Origin: Candidatus Accumulibacter vicinus
Lineage (GTDB): Bacteria > Pseudomonadota > Gammaproteobacteria > Burkholderiales > Rhodocyclaceae
Assembly: GCA_002425405.1 (NCBI GenBank)
Contig: DIME01000104.1
Coordinates: 1 to 5,955, forward strand
Direction: 5' to 3'
Length of the DNA: 5,955 bases
Shown one piece after another: positions 1 through 5,904 of the stretch. Within the stretch, counting starts at the first letter, position 1, and every line of letters begins with the position of its first letter. The position numbers were made by a program, and so were the translations under genes. The notes beneath the pieces were generated by a model. That model was given only the letters and a program-made list of their open reading frames with translations. It had not been told where the DNA came from and did not search any database.

Positions 1-37
1 ATCACTTTGAATCACACCCGTGAGCGAGCAACGCCCC

Positions 38-1015
38 TCAAGCGGGTCGCGGTCGCCGCAGCGGACGACCGGATTCGGCAATCGCCATGCCGAAATCGAC
101 CAGCAGCTTCTTTACCTCGGCCTCGGTCAGTTCGTAGACCTGCCCCCGCTTCAGGCTCGGCGGCAACACGAAAGGACCGTAACGAACACGCATCAGGCGA
201 CTGACGACGACGCCAACGGCTTCGAACATGCGCCGCACTTCACGGTTGCGACCCTCGAAAAGTGACACGCGGAACCAGCGGTTGGCGCCCTCGCCACCAG
301 CTTCCTGAAAGCTCGCGAATTTCGCCGGTCCGTCGTCGAGTTCGATGCCATCGAGCAGGCGTTGACGGGCATCGTCGGGCAAGTCGCCGAGGATGCGCAC
401 CGCGTACTCGCGTACCAGCTGATAGCGCGGATGCATCAGTCGATTGGCAAGATCCCCCGAGGTGCTCAGCAGCAGCAGGCCGCTGGTGTTGAAGTCGAGA
501 CGACCGACCGCCACCCAGCGTCCGGCTGACATCCGCGGCAACGAGGTAAACACGTTCGGCCGATGCTCCGGATCGTTGCGCGAAACGATCTCGCCTTCGG
601 GCTTGTGATAGAGGATTACCCGTGGCAAGCGGTCGGAGAAGCGCAACTGTACCAGCTTGCCATTGACCTTGATCCGGTCACCCGGGCCGACCGTCTGTCC
701 GAGGTGTGCCGGCTCGCCATTGACGTGGATGCGACCGGCGGCAATCAGTGCCTCCATCTCCCGGCGTGAGCCAATGCCGCTGTTAGCCAGCAACTTGTGC
801 AATCGCTCCGGTTTGCCTGCCAGTTCCTGGTGACGGGTACGCCGGGCTGACTCGCCGGCAGCCGTTCCCGGCGCCGGGCGCGCGTTCCCGGTCGCGGCAG
901 CAGAGTCCGGCGGCGCTGCCGGTGGTCGCCGCCGTCCCGTTGGCGGCGTGGCCGGCGCAGCCGGACGTGGCGAACGAGGGGATTCGGCAAGCGTACGGCG
1001 TTTGTTATTGGGCAT
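38..1015 (-). CDS. rluB: 23S rRNA pseudouridine synthase, RsuA/RluB/RluE/RluF family
   Basis: A 325-aa protein that should isomerise a uridine in 23S rRNA to pseudouridine; E. coli RluB acts at U2605. Residues 1-66 are a basic Pro/Ala/Arg-rich tail, probably disordered. An S4 RNA-binding domain follows at about 69-123 (RLHKLLANSGIGSRRE), then the catalytic domain at about 130-305. The family motif GRLDFNTSGLLLL at 171-183 carries the catalytic Asp174, and the later motif EGRNREVRRM at 254-263 is intact. The frame stays open further upstream, but that part lies inside scpB and looks non-coding. ATG at 1015 is therefore preferred, overlapping the scpB stop by 11 nt. No Shine-Dalgarno is obvious, so translation is probably coupled to scpB. 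The scpA-scpB-rluB order is common in bacteria and supports RluB over RsuA, RluE or RluF. The exact target uridine is inferred. Confidence 0.93.
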   Translation of the reverse strand: MPNNKRRTLAESPRSPRPAAPATPPTGRRRPPAAPPDSAAATGNARPAPGTAAGESARRTRHQELAGKPERLHKLLANSGIGSRREMEALIAAGRIHVNGEPAHLGQTVGPGDRIKVNGKLVQLRFSDRLPRVILYHKPEGEIVSRNDPEHRPNVFTSLPRMSAGRWVAVGRLDFNTSGLLLLSTSGDLANRLMHPRYQLVREYAVRILGDLPDDARQRLLDGIELDDGPAKFASFQEAGGEGANRWFRVSLFEGRNREVRRMFEAVGVVVSRLMRVRYGPFVLPPSLKRGQVYELTEAEVKKLLVDFGMAIAESGRPLRRPRPA

Positions 1016-1601
1016 CAGCAAGGTCCAGTGTGGAATTGATTTGTTCGAGTGCAGGCAACTCGGCGAGGCTGCAGAGGCCAAGGTCGTCGAGGAATTTTCT
1101 GGTTGTCGCCAGCAGAGCCGGTCGACCGGGGGTATCGCGATGGCCAACGACCTCGACCCAGCCACGCTCCTCGAGCACCCGAATGACCTGTGTGGCAACC
1201 GTCACACCGCGGATATCCTCGATGTCACCGCGCGTCACGGGTTGACGATAGACAATGATGGCCAGCGTTTCCAGCACTGCACGTGAATAGCGCGGCGGTT
1301 TTTCCGGGTGCAGCCGTTCCAGATAGGGCATGTACTCGGCACGCGTCCGAAAACGCCAGCCGCTCGCCACCGGCAGCAGTTCGAGCGGCCGCTCGCGCCA
1401 TTCGCTGTGCAGTTCGTCGAGCAGCCCGCGCAGGACCTCGGCAGAGACCTGGTCGGCGAACACCCTGCGCAGATCGGCCAGCGTCAAGGGTTCCCGCGTG
1501 CTCAGCAGCACCGCTTCCAGCACCCGCTTGACTGCCGTGGTATCGGGAGGCAGCGCGGCCGGTGGCGGCGCCATCGCCTTACCGGAAGTCACCACGGGCA
1601 T
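1005..1601 (-). CDS. scpB: Segregation and condensation protein B (SMC-ScpAB subunit)
   Basis: A 198-aa protein, normal for ScpB, the winged-helix partner that dimerises and binds the ScpA kleisin to form the SMC-ScpAB condensin that compacts and segregates the nucleoid. The two winged-helix regions lie at about 22-90 and 100-176. Family signatures are visible: PPRYSRAVLETLAIIVYRQP at 102-121 followed by VTRGDIEDIRGV, then GWVEVVGHRDTPGRP at 147-161 and TRKFLDDLGL at 167-176. The ATG at 1601 overlaps the end of scpA by 23 nt and lacks a Shine-Dalgarno. A second in-frame ATG at 1574 (Met10) lies 4 nt beyond the scpA TAA, with AAGG just upstream but too close to be an ideal ribosome site. Either start leaves the domains whole. 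Translational coupling to scpA is likely. The stop TAA lies inside the first codons of rluB. Confidence 0.94.
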   Translation of the reverse strand: MPVVTSGKAMAPPPAALPPDTTAVKRVLEAVLLSTREPLTLADLRRVFADQVSAEVLRGLLDELHSEWRERPLELLPVASGWRFRTRAEYMPYLERLHPEKPPRYSRAVLETLAIIVYRQPVTRGDIEDIRGVTVATQVIRVLEERGWVEVVGHRDTPGRPALLATTRKFLDDLGLCSLAELPALEQINSTLDLADAQ

Positions 1602-2418
1602 CGGTCAAGCGCAGGTAGATTGGAGCGAATGCTTCCATCTGGGTCATTTCGAGCAAATGCTCACGCGCCAGCTCCAGCAGGGCAAGAAAGTGCACGACCA
1701 GCACCGGCGCACCCAGGGCCGGATCGAAGAGATCGACAAACTCGACAAACCCGCCGGCATCGCGCAGGCGGCGCAAGATCAGCGTCATGTGCTCGCGCAC
1801 CGACAGTTCCTCGCGCTGCACCAGATGCCGGGCATGCAGCTTGGCCTGCCGCAGGAGGCCGCGCCAGGCGTTCTGCAGATCCAGCACCGTGACTTCCGGC
1901 AACCGACGCAGCAAGGTTTTCTCGACCCAGACCTCGACCCAGTCGAAATCACGCTCGGCTTGCGGCAGTTGATTGAGCGCCTGCGCGGCCCGCTTCATCT
2001 GCTCATATTCGATCAGTCGCCGTACCAGTTCGGCGCGCGGATCCTCCGCATCGTCGCCGACGGCGGCTTTCGGTCTTGGCAACAGCATCCGCGACTTGAT
2101 CTCGATCAGCATTGCCGCCATCACCAGATAGTCAGCGGCCAGTTCGAGGTTTTGCGAGCGCATCGCTTCGACGTAGACCAGATACTGCTCGGTCAGTGGC
2201 GCCATCGGAATGTCGAGCACATTCACATTGGCCCTGCGAATCAGATACAGCAGCAGATCCAGCGGTCCCTCGAAGGCGTCGAGCATGACCGCCATCGCAT
2301 CGGGAGGGATGTAGAGGTCGTGCGGCATCTGCACCAGCGGTTCGCCGTAGATCCTGGCCAGCGGACTGACCGGAGCCTCAACCGCTGCCGCTGCTGCGAT
2401 GGTCGCGCTAGTGCTCAT
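1579..2418 (-). CDS. scpA: Segregation and condensation protein A (kleisin)
   Basis: A 279-aa kleisin that bridges the SMC dimer heads and holds ScpB in the bacterial condensin complex, acting on the nucleoid. The N-terminal domain shows the strong family signature FEGPLDLLLYLIRR at 49-62, then DIPMAPLTEQYLVYVEAM at 69-86 and LAADYLVMAAMLIEIKSRML at 93-112. A charged linker region (about 117-180) follows, and the C-terminal winged helix that contacts the SMC head lies at about 207-272, with VHFLALLELARE at 242-253. The stretch ARIYGEPLVQMPHDLYIPPD at 21-40 is, as I recall, typical of betaproteobacterial ScpA, which supports the upstream ATG over Met31. Residues 1-16 are an Ala-rich variable tail. 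The gene begins 26 nt after trpS with no Shine-Dalgarno visible. Its ATG overlaps the TGA of a tiny upstream reading frame. Confidence 0.95.
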   Translation of the reverse strand: MSTSATIAAAAAVEAPVSPLARIYGEPLVQMPHDLYIPPDAMAVMLDAFEGPLDLLLYLIRRANVNVLDIPMAPLTEQYLVYVEAMRSQNLELAADYLVMAAMLIEIKSRMLLPRPKAAVGDDAEDPRAELVRRLIEYEQMKRAAQALNQLPQAERDFDWVEVWVEKTLLRRLPEVTVLDLQNAWRGLLRQAKLHARHLVQREELSVREHMTLILRRLRDAGGFVEFVDLFDPALGAPVLVVHFLALLELAREHLLEMTQMEAFAPIYLRLTDARGDFR

Positions 2419-2441
2419 CGCGGATCGACGAACTGCACCAT
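2415..2441 (-). other. Eight-codon mini-ORF in the trpS-scpA gap
   Basis: An ATG at 2441 opens a frame of eight codons (MVQFVDPR) that ends in a TGA overlapping the scpA ATG as ATGA. A GTG one codon upstream is also in frame. No Shine-Dalgarno precedes it. It could let ribosomes that finish trpS reinitiate and reach the scpA start, but it could equally be chance. No protein function is claimed. Confidence 0.2.
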
Positions 2442-2444
2442 CAC

Positions 2445-3647
2445 TTAGCGGTAGTCCATTCCCATTGCCTGGCGCACGTCGCGCATCGTTTCACGCGCGA
2501 GATGGCGCGCCTTGCTGTTGCCGTCGGCAATGATCGATCGCACCAGCTGCGGATCGTCCAGAAAGGGTTGTGCGCGCTCGCGCATTGGCGCCTGCTCATG
2601 CAAGATGGCGTCGATCACCGGCTGCTTGCAGTCCAGGCAACCGATCCCGGCGCTGCGGCAACCTTGCTGCACCCAGGCCTGACAGGCTGCGTCCGAGTAC
2701 ACCTGATGCAGTTGCCAAACCGGACATTGATCCGGATCACCGGCATCGGTGCGGCGAATCCGCGCCGGGTCGGTCGGCATGCGCCGGATTTTCTGCGTCA
2801 CCGAGGCGGCATCCTCGCGCAGCGTGATCGTGTTGCCGTAGGACTTCGACATCTTCTGGCCATCCACCCCCGGCATCCGCGAGGCCTCGGTCAGCAGTGC
2901 ACCCGGTTCGACGAGAATCATCTTGCCGGTGCCTTCGAGGTAGCCGCGGAGGCGCTCGCGATCAGCATGTGACAGGCCATGAACTTCGTCAAGCAACGCA
3001 TGTGCCTGCCCGACCGCCGCCTGCTCACCCCGTTGCTGAAAACGCGTGCGCAATTCTTCATAACGGCAGGCCCGCTTCGATCCGAGCTTCTTGACCGCCT
3101 CCCTGGCCTTGTCCGCGAAACCCGGCTCGCGCCCATAGAGATGATTGAAGCGGCGCGCCACCTCACGCGAAAACTCGATGTGCGGAACCTGATCCTCGCC
3201 TACCGGCACCTTGTCGGCCCGGTAGATCAGGATGTCGGCCGACTGCAGCAAGGGATAGCCGAGAAAGCCATAGGTCGACAGATCCTTATTCTCGAGTTTC
3301 TCCTGCTGATCTTTGTAGGTCGGCACGCGCTCCAGCCAGCCCAGCGGCACCATCATCGACAACAGCAGATGCAGCTCGGCATGTTCGGGCACCTGCGACT
3401 GAATGAACAGGGTCGCCCGTGCCGGGTCAACGCCGGCCGCCAGCCAGTCGACGACCATCTCCCAGGTAGAATCGACAATGTCCTGCGGGTCGTCGTACTG
3501 GGTGGTCAGCGCGTGCCAGTCGGCGACGAAAAAGAGGCACGGATACTCGTACTGGAGGCGCACCCAGTTCTTCAGCACACCGTGGTAGTGGCCGAGATGC
3601 AGGCTGCCGGTCGGGCGCATCCCGGAGAGGACTCGTTCTGCGTACAT
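2445..3647 (-). CDS. trpS: Tryptophanyl-tRNA synthetase
   Basis: A cytoplasmic class I aminoacyl-tRNA synthetase that activates tryptophan with ATP and charges tRNA-Trp. The Rossmann fold carries the HIGH-type signature LHLGHYHG at 16-23 and the KMSKS loop at 265-269, with PLLQSADIL at 132-140 and GEDQVPHIEFSREVARRFN at 150-168 between them. At 400 aa it is longer than the roughly 335-aa E. coli enzyme, mainly because of an extra segment of about 65 residues at 177-242, before the KMSKS loop. Cys308, Cys330, Cys337 and Cys340 in the C-terminal part form C-x21-C-x6-C-x2-C, close to the iron-sulfur motif of Thermotoga TrpRS; metal binding is an inference. The C-terminal DGNSKARHLARETM at 375-388 is typical. 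The gene begins 17 nt after the protease gene, and no Shine-Dalgarno is evident. The ATG is supported by the conserved MYAERVLSGMRPTG opening. Confidence 0.97.
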   Translation of the reverse strand: MYAERVLSGMRPTGSLHLGHYHGVLKNWVRLQYEYPCLFFVADWHALTTQYDDPQDIVDSTWEMVVDWLAAGVDPARATLFIQSQVPEHAELHLLLSMMVPLGWLERVPTYKDQQEKLENKDLSTYGFLGYPLLQSADILIYRADKVPVGEDQVPHIEFSREVARRFNHLYGREPGFADKAREAVKKLGSKRACRYEELRTRFQQRGEQAAVGQAHALLDEVHGLSHADRERLRGYLEGTGKMILVEPGALLTEASRMPGVDGQKMSKSYGNTITLREDAASVTQKIRRMPTDPARIRRTDAGDPDQCPVWQLHQVYSDAACQAWVQQGCRSAGIGCLDCKQPVIDAILHEQAPMRERAQPFLDDPQLVRSIIADGNSKARHLARETMRDVRQAMGMDYR

Positions 3648-3664
3648 GTTCTGGGTTCAGGAAG

Positions 3665-4315
3665 TTAATTGAATTGAAAAAGGGTATCGATCAGTCCGCC
3701 AACGAGTTGCATCACCGGTGTCAGAAGCGAACCCAGCACCCCGGTAAACAGCAGCAACAGCAGGATCGGAAAGCCGAAGCGCTCGACTTGCGCAAAGCGC
3801 CAGGCGGCTTCTGGCGGCAGCAGGCTGACGGCAATCCGCCCGCCATCGAGCGGCGGCAATGGAAACAGGTTGAGCACCATCAGCGCGATATTGATCGAAA
3901 TGCCGACCTCCGCCATGCGCGCCATCGGCAGACTGAAGAAGTTGATCGGTAGCAGCAAGGCCAGCTTGAACAACGCGGCCCAGAATAGCAGCATCGCGAA
4001 ATTGGCCGCCGGGCCGGCGGCGGCCACCCACAACATGTCGCGCTTCGGGTGATGCAGGCGACCGAAATTCACCGGCACCGGCTTGGCCCAGCCGAACAGG
4101 ATGCCTCCCGTCGACAGCAGCAGAATGATTGCCGGTACCAGGATTGTTCCCACCAGGTCGACATGCTTGAGCGGATTGGCCGTGATCCGCCCGGCCTGCC
4201 AGGCGGTCGGATCACCGAAGTGGCGGGCGGCATAACCATGCGCGGCTTCGTGCAGGGTAATCGCGAGGATTACCGGCAACGCGGCAATGGCAATCGTCTG
4301 GATCAGCGCCTGCAT
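3665..4315 (-). CDS. Site-2-protease-like M50 family membrane metalloprotease
   Basis: A 216-aa multi-pass inner-membrane protein of the small, PDZ-less M50/S2P-like group. The zinc site is complete: HEAAH at 22-26 in the first hydrophobic segment and NLFPLPPLDGGR at 149-160, whose Asp157 is the expected third ligand. Other family landmarks are NPLKHVDLVGT at 47-57, GWAKPVPVN at 75-83 and AGPAANF at 100-106. Hydrophobic stretches at about 5-20, 53-76, 95-123, 139-152 and 182-206 suggest five or so membrane segments. Its substrate is unknown; larger relatives cleave transmembrane regulators within the bilayer. The frame is open upstream of 4315, inside yciO, but the ATG at 4315 is preceded by a good Shine-Dalgarno and starts the conserved hydrophobic N-terminus. 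Proteins of this type next to trpS are common in Proteobacteria, which may mean conserved order rather than a shared task. Confidence 0.9.
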   Translation of the reverse strand: MQALIQTIAIAALPVILAITLHEAAHGYAARHFGDPTAWQAGRITANPLKHVDLVGTILVPAIILLLSTGGILFGWAKPVPVNFGRLHHPKRDMLWVAAAGPAANFAMLLFWAALFKLALLLPINFFSLPMARMAEVGISINIALMVLNLFPLPPLDGGRIAVSLLPPEAAWRFAQVERFGFPILLLLLFTGVLGSLLTPVMQLVGGLIDTLFQFN

Positions 4316-4322
4316 GCAAGGT

Positions 4323-4327
4323 TCCTC
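4323..4327 (-). promoter_or_regulatory. Ribosome binding site of the M50 protease gene
   Basis: GAGGA lies 7 nt upstream of the ATG at 4315 and overlaps the TGA stop of yciO. It is the clearest Shine-Dalgarno in the window and decides the protease start against the longer open frame that runs upstream into yciO. Confidence 0.7.
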
Positions 4328-4952
4328 AGTCAAGTCCCACTGGCGCCAGCGCACCGAGCCCGGCGCGCACCAGCACCGGCAGCGCACCGGTCAGATCAAC
4401 CACCGTCGTCGGCTCGGTCCCGCAAAAGCCGCCGTCGAGGATCAGTTCAAGCTGGCTGTCGAGCCGCTCGCGGATTTCCCAGCCTTCGGTCAGCGGGTCT
4501 TCGTCACCGGCGACGATCAGGGTCGAAGTCAGCAATGGTTCGCCAAGCGCCTCGAGCAGGGCCAGCGTGACCGCATGCGCCGGAATGCGCAACCCGATGG
4601 TCTTGCGCCTGGGGTGCAGGACACGCCGCGGCAATTCGCGGGTTCCCTCGAGGATGAAGGTATAGCTGCCCGGCGTCGTGGCCCTGAGCAGGCGATAGCG
4701 AGCATTGTCGACGCGCGCGAACTGGCCGATCTGCGACAGGTCGCGGCACATCAGCGTCAAGTGGTGCCGGTCATCGACACCGCGCAGGCTGCGGATTCGT
4801 TCGACTGCGGCCTTGTCGCCGAGATGGCAACCGAGGGCGTAACTCGAGTCCGTCGGTAGCGCGATGACCCCACCCTGGCGGACGACTTCGGCCGCCTTCT
4901 GCAACAGCCTTACCTGCGGATTGTCGGGATGAATCGTGATGTACTGAGCCAT
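4326..4952 (-). CDS. yciO: YciO-type Sua5/YciO/YrdC family protein (annotated as threonylcarbamoyl-AMP synthase-like)
   Basis: A 208-aa protein, the same size as E. coli YciO (about 206 aa). The family makes threonylcarbamoyl-AMP for the t6A modification at position 37 of ANN-decoding tRNAs. TsaC/Sua5 are the efficient enzymes, and YciO is reported to be a much weaker one of uncertain role. The nucleotide-binding fold starts with GGVIALPTDSSYALGC at 27-42. YciO-specific stretches follow: RHHLTLMCRDLSQ at 62-74, TPGSYTFIL at 93-101, ELPRRVLHPRRKTIGLRIP at 106-124 and PTTVVDLTG at 181-189. Where TsaC has KxR and SxN, this protein has SLR (55-57) and TLI (144-146), so one key residue of each motif is replaced. 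It starts 16 nt after the PHP gene, with a weak GGGAA site 6 nt before the ATG. The rnm-yciO pairing matches E. coli. Confidence 0.9.
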   Translation of the reverse strand: MAQYITIHPDNPQVRLLQKAAEVVRQGGVIALPTDSSYALGCHLGDKAAVERIRSLRGVDDRHHLTLMCRDLSQIGQFARVDNARYRLLRATTPGSYTFILEGTRELPRRVLHPRRKTIGLRIPAHAVTLALLEALGEPLLTSTLIVAGDEDPLTEGWEIRERLDSQLELILDGGFCGTEPTTVVDLTGALPVLVRAGLGALAPVGLD

Positions 4953-4968
4953 GACGCGTTCCCGTGGC

Positions 4969-5799
4969 TCAGAACCCCTGCCAGACGGGCTTCAACCCCT
5001 CCGGCAGTGGTGCCAGTTTGCCCAGATCGACATAACTCTCGCCCGGCCCGTGAAAATCGGAGCCGCGCGACGCCAGAAAATCGTATTCCCTGGCCAGGCG
5101 GCCGAAAACCTCCACATGCTCTTGCGTATGACTCCCCGACATGACCTCGATCGCCTGCCCGCCCAAGGCTTTGAAGTCACCGAGAAAACGCCGCATCTCG
5201 GGGCGCGACAACTTGTAGCGCCCCGGGTGCGCCACCGCCGCAATCCCGCCGGCGCCAAGAATCCAGCGCACTGCATCGGCCAGCGTCGCCCAGCGATGAT
5301 CGACATAACCCGGCCGACCAGGAACCAGGTACGACTCGAAAACGCTGCGCAGATCCTTGCAGACGCCACTTTCAACAAGATAGCGGCCGAAATGCGCGCG
5401 GCTGACCAGGCTCGGGTTGGCCGCATAACGCATCGCACCTTCGAAAGCGCCAGCGATGCCGACCTTCTCGAGCGCCGCCGACATGCGCCGCGCACGCTCG
5501 ATCCGGCCCGAACGAATCGTGGCCAGACCGTCGTTCAATACCGGATCGGCGCTATCGAAAGCGAAACCCAGGATATGAATCTGCAGCGCCTCCCACTCGA
5601 TCGAGATCTCGACGCCGTTGACGAAGGCCATCCCCAGTTCTTCCGCCATCGCTCGTGCTGACGGTAGACCATCGAGGTCATCGTGGTCGGTCAGCGCCAG
5701 CATGTCCACGCCATTCGCCGCCGCTCGACGGACCAGGTCGTCCGCAGAAAGGAGACCATCCGAGCAGGTGGAATGACAATGGAGATCGCAGTTGAGCAC
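4969..5799 (-). CDS. rnm: PHP-domain phosphoesterase, RNase AM / 3',5'-nucleotide bisphosphatase type
   Basis: A 276-aa PHP-domain metal enzyme that aligns by eye along its length with E. coli Rnm (YciV, RNase AM, 293 aa). Members hydrolyse 3',5'-nucleoside bisphosphates such as pAp, and in E. coli the enzyme trims rRNA 5' ends as a 5'-3' exonuclease. All expected metal ligands are visible: DLHCHS at 5-10 (His7, His9), Asp14, TDHD at 37-40, GVEIS at 62-66 (Glu64), IHILG at 74-78 (His75), AHPGRY at 190-195 (His191) and GSDFHG at 246-251 (Asp248, His250). The frame is open to the window edge, with a TTG at 5898 and an ATG at 5886, but that part looks non-coding. GTG at 5799 places the start four residues before the first metal motif, close to the E. 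coli layout. No clear Shine-Dalgarno precedes it. This is probably the first gene of the operon. Confidence 0.88.
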   Translation of the reverse strand: MLNCDLHCHSTCSDGLLSADDLVRRAAANGVDMLALTDHDDLDGLPSARAMAEELGMAFVNGVEISIEWEALQIHILGFAFDSADPVLNDGLATIRSGRIERARRMSAALEKVGIAGAFEGAMRYAANPSLVSRAHFGRYLVESGVCKDLRSVFESYLVPGRPGYVDHRWATLADAVRWILGAGGIAAVAHPGRYKLSRPEMRRFLGDFKALGGQAIEVMSGSHTQEHVEVFGRLAREYDFLASRGSDFHGPGESYVDLGKLAPLPEGLKPVWQGF

Positions 5800-5841
5800 G
5801 TGGATAGACCCATGGGGGCAGCCGGAAATCAGTAACTGTAC

Positions 5842-5850
5842 ATGATAACA
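5842..5850 (-). promoter_or_regulatory. Candidate extended -10 promoter element
   Basis: On the minus strand TGTTATCAT reads as an extended -10 (TGn followed by TATCAT, four of six matches to TATAAT). Transcription would begin near 5835 and leave a leader of about 36 nt before the GTG at 5799. No good -35 hexamer lies 16-18 nt upstream, which is tolerable for an extended -10 but weakens the call. Confidence 0.3.
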
Positions 5851-5864
5851 CAGGCCAAGGCCTG
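5851..5864. repeat. 14-bp palindrome CAGGCC-AA-GGCCTG, possible operator
   Basis: Perfect 6-bp inverted arms around an AA spacer lie directly upstream of the candidate extended -10, where the spacer between -35 and -10 would be. A repressor bound here would block polymerase. No U-tract follows on either strand, so a terminator is unlikely. The function is inferred from position only. Confidence 0.35.
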
Positions 5865-5877
5865 CTCCCGTCACATG

Positions 5878-5904
5878 AAGATGCATGGATGCATGCAAGA
5901 TGCA
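5878..5904. repeat. Cluster of GATGCA repeats
   Basis: On the plus strand AAGATGCA occurs at 5878-5885 and 5897-5904, 19 bp apart, with a further GATGCA at 5888-5893. The palindrome ATGCAT occurs twice, at 5881-5886 and 5889-5894, separated by GG. This is an unusually dense small repeat for a GC-rich genome and may be a protein-binding site or a chance or slippage product. Confidence 0.4.

Noticed and set aside
1..37. Possible terminator or downstream gene after rluB
   Set aside because: In the 37 bases available I found no hairpin followed by a T-run on the minus strand and no start of another gene. The stretch is too short to judge.
1016..1198. Longer rluB start giving 386 residues
   Set aside because: The extra 61 residues are translated from inside scpB in another frame and look random; the ATG at 1015 gives a normal scpB-rluB overlap.
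1330..2448. Plus-strand open frame of 372 codons opposite scpA and scpB
   Set aside because: It lies entirely antisense to two firmly identified genes, is rich in Gln, His and Arg as expected for a complement of GC-rich coding DNA, and shows no domain.
2979..3668. Plus-strand open frame of 229 codons opposite trpS
   Set aside because: It is a mirror of the trpS coding strand, with no recognisable family features and no ribosome site of note.
4316..4387. Longer N-terminus for the M50 protease
   Set aside because: The 24 extra residues are Cys/Trp/Arg-rich and overlap yciO, while the ATG at 4315 has a proper Shine-Dalgarno and starts the hydrophobic segment expected for the family.
4951..5661. 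Plus-strand open frame of 236 codons opposite the PHP gene
   Set aside because: It is antisense to a gene with all its metal ligands intact; its composition is that of a complement shadow.
5800..5898. PHP protein starting at TTG 5898 or ATG 5886
   Set aside because: The added residues show no similarity to family N-termini, whose first metal motif lies near the start, and this region holds promoter-like elements. It is not fully excluded, because the frame is open to the window edge.
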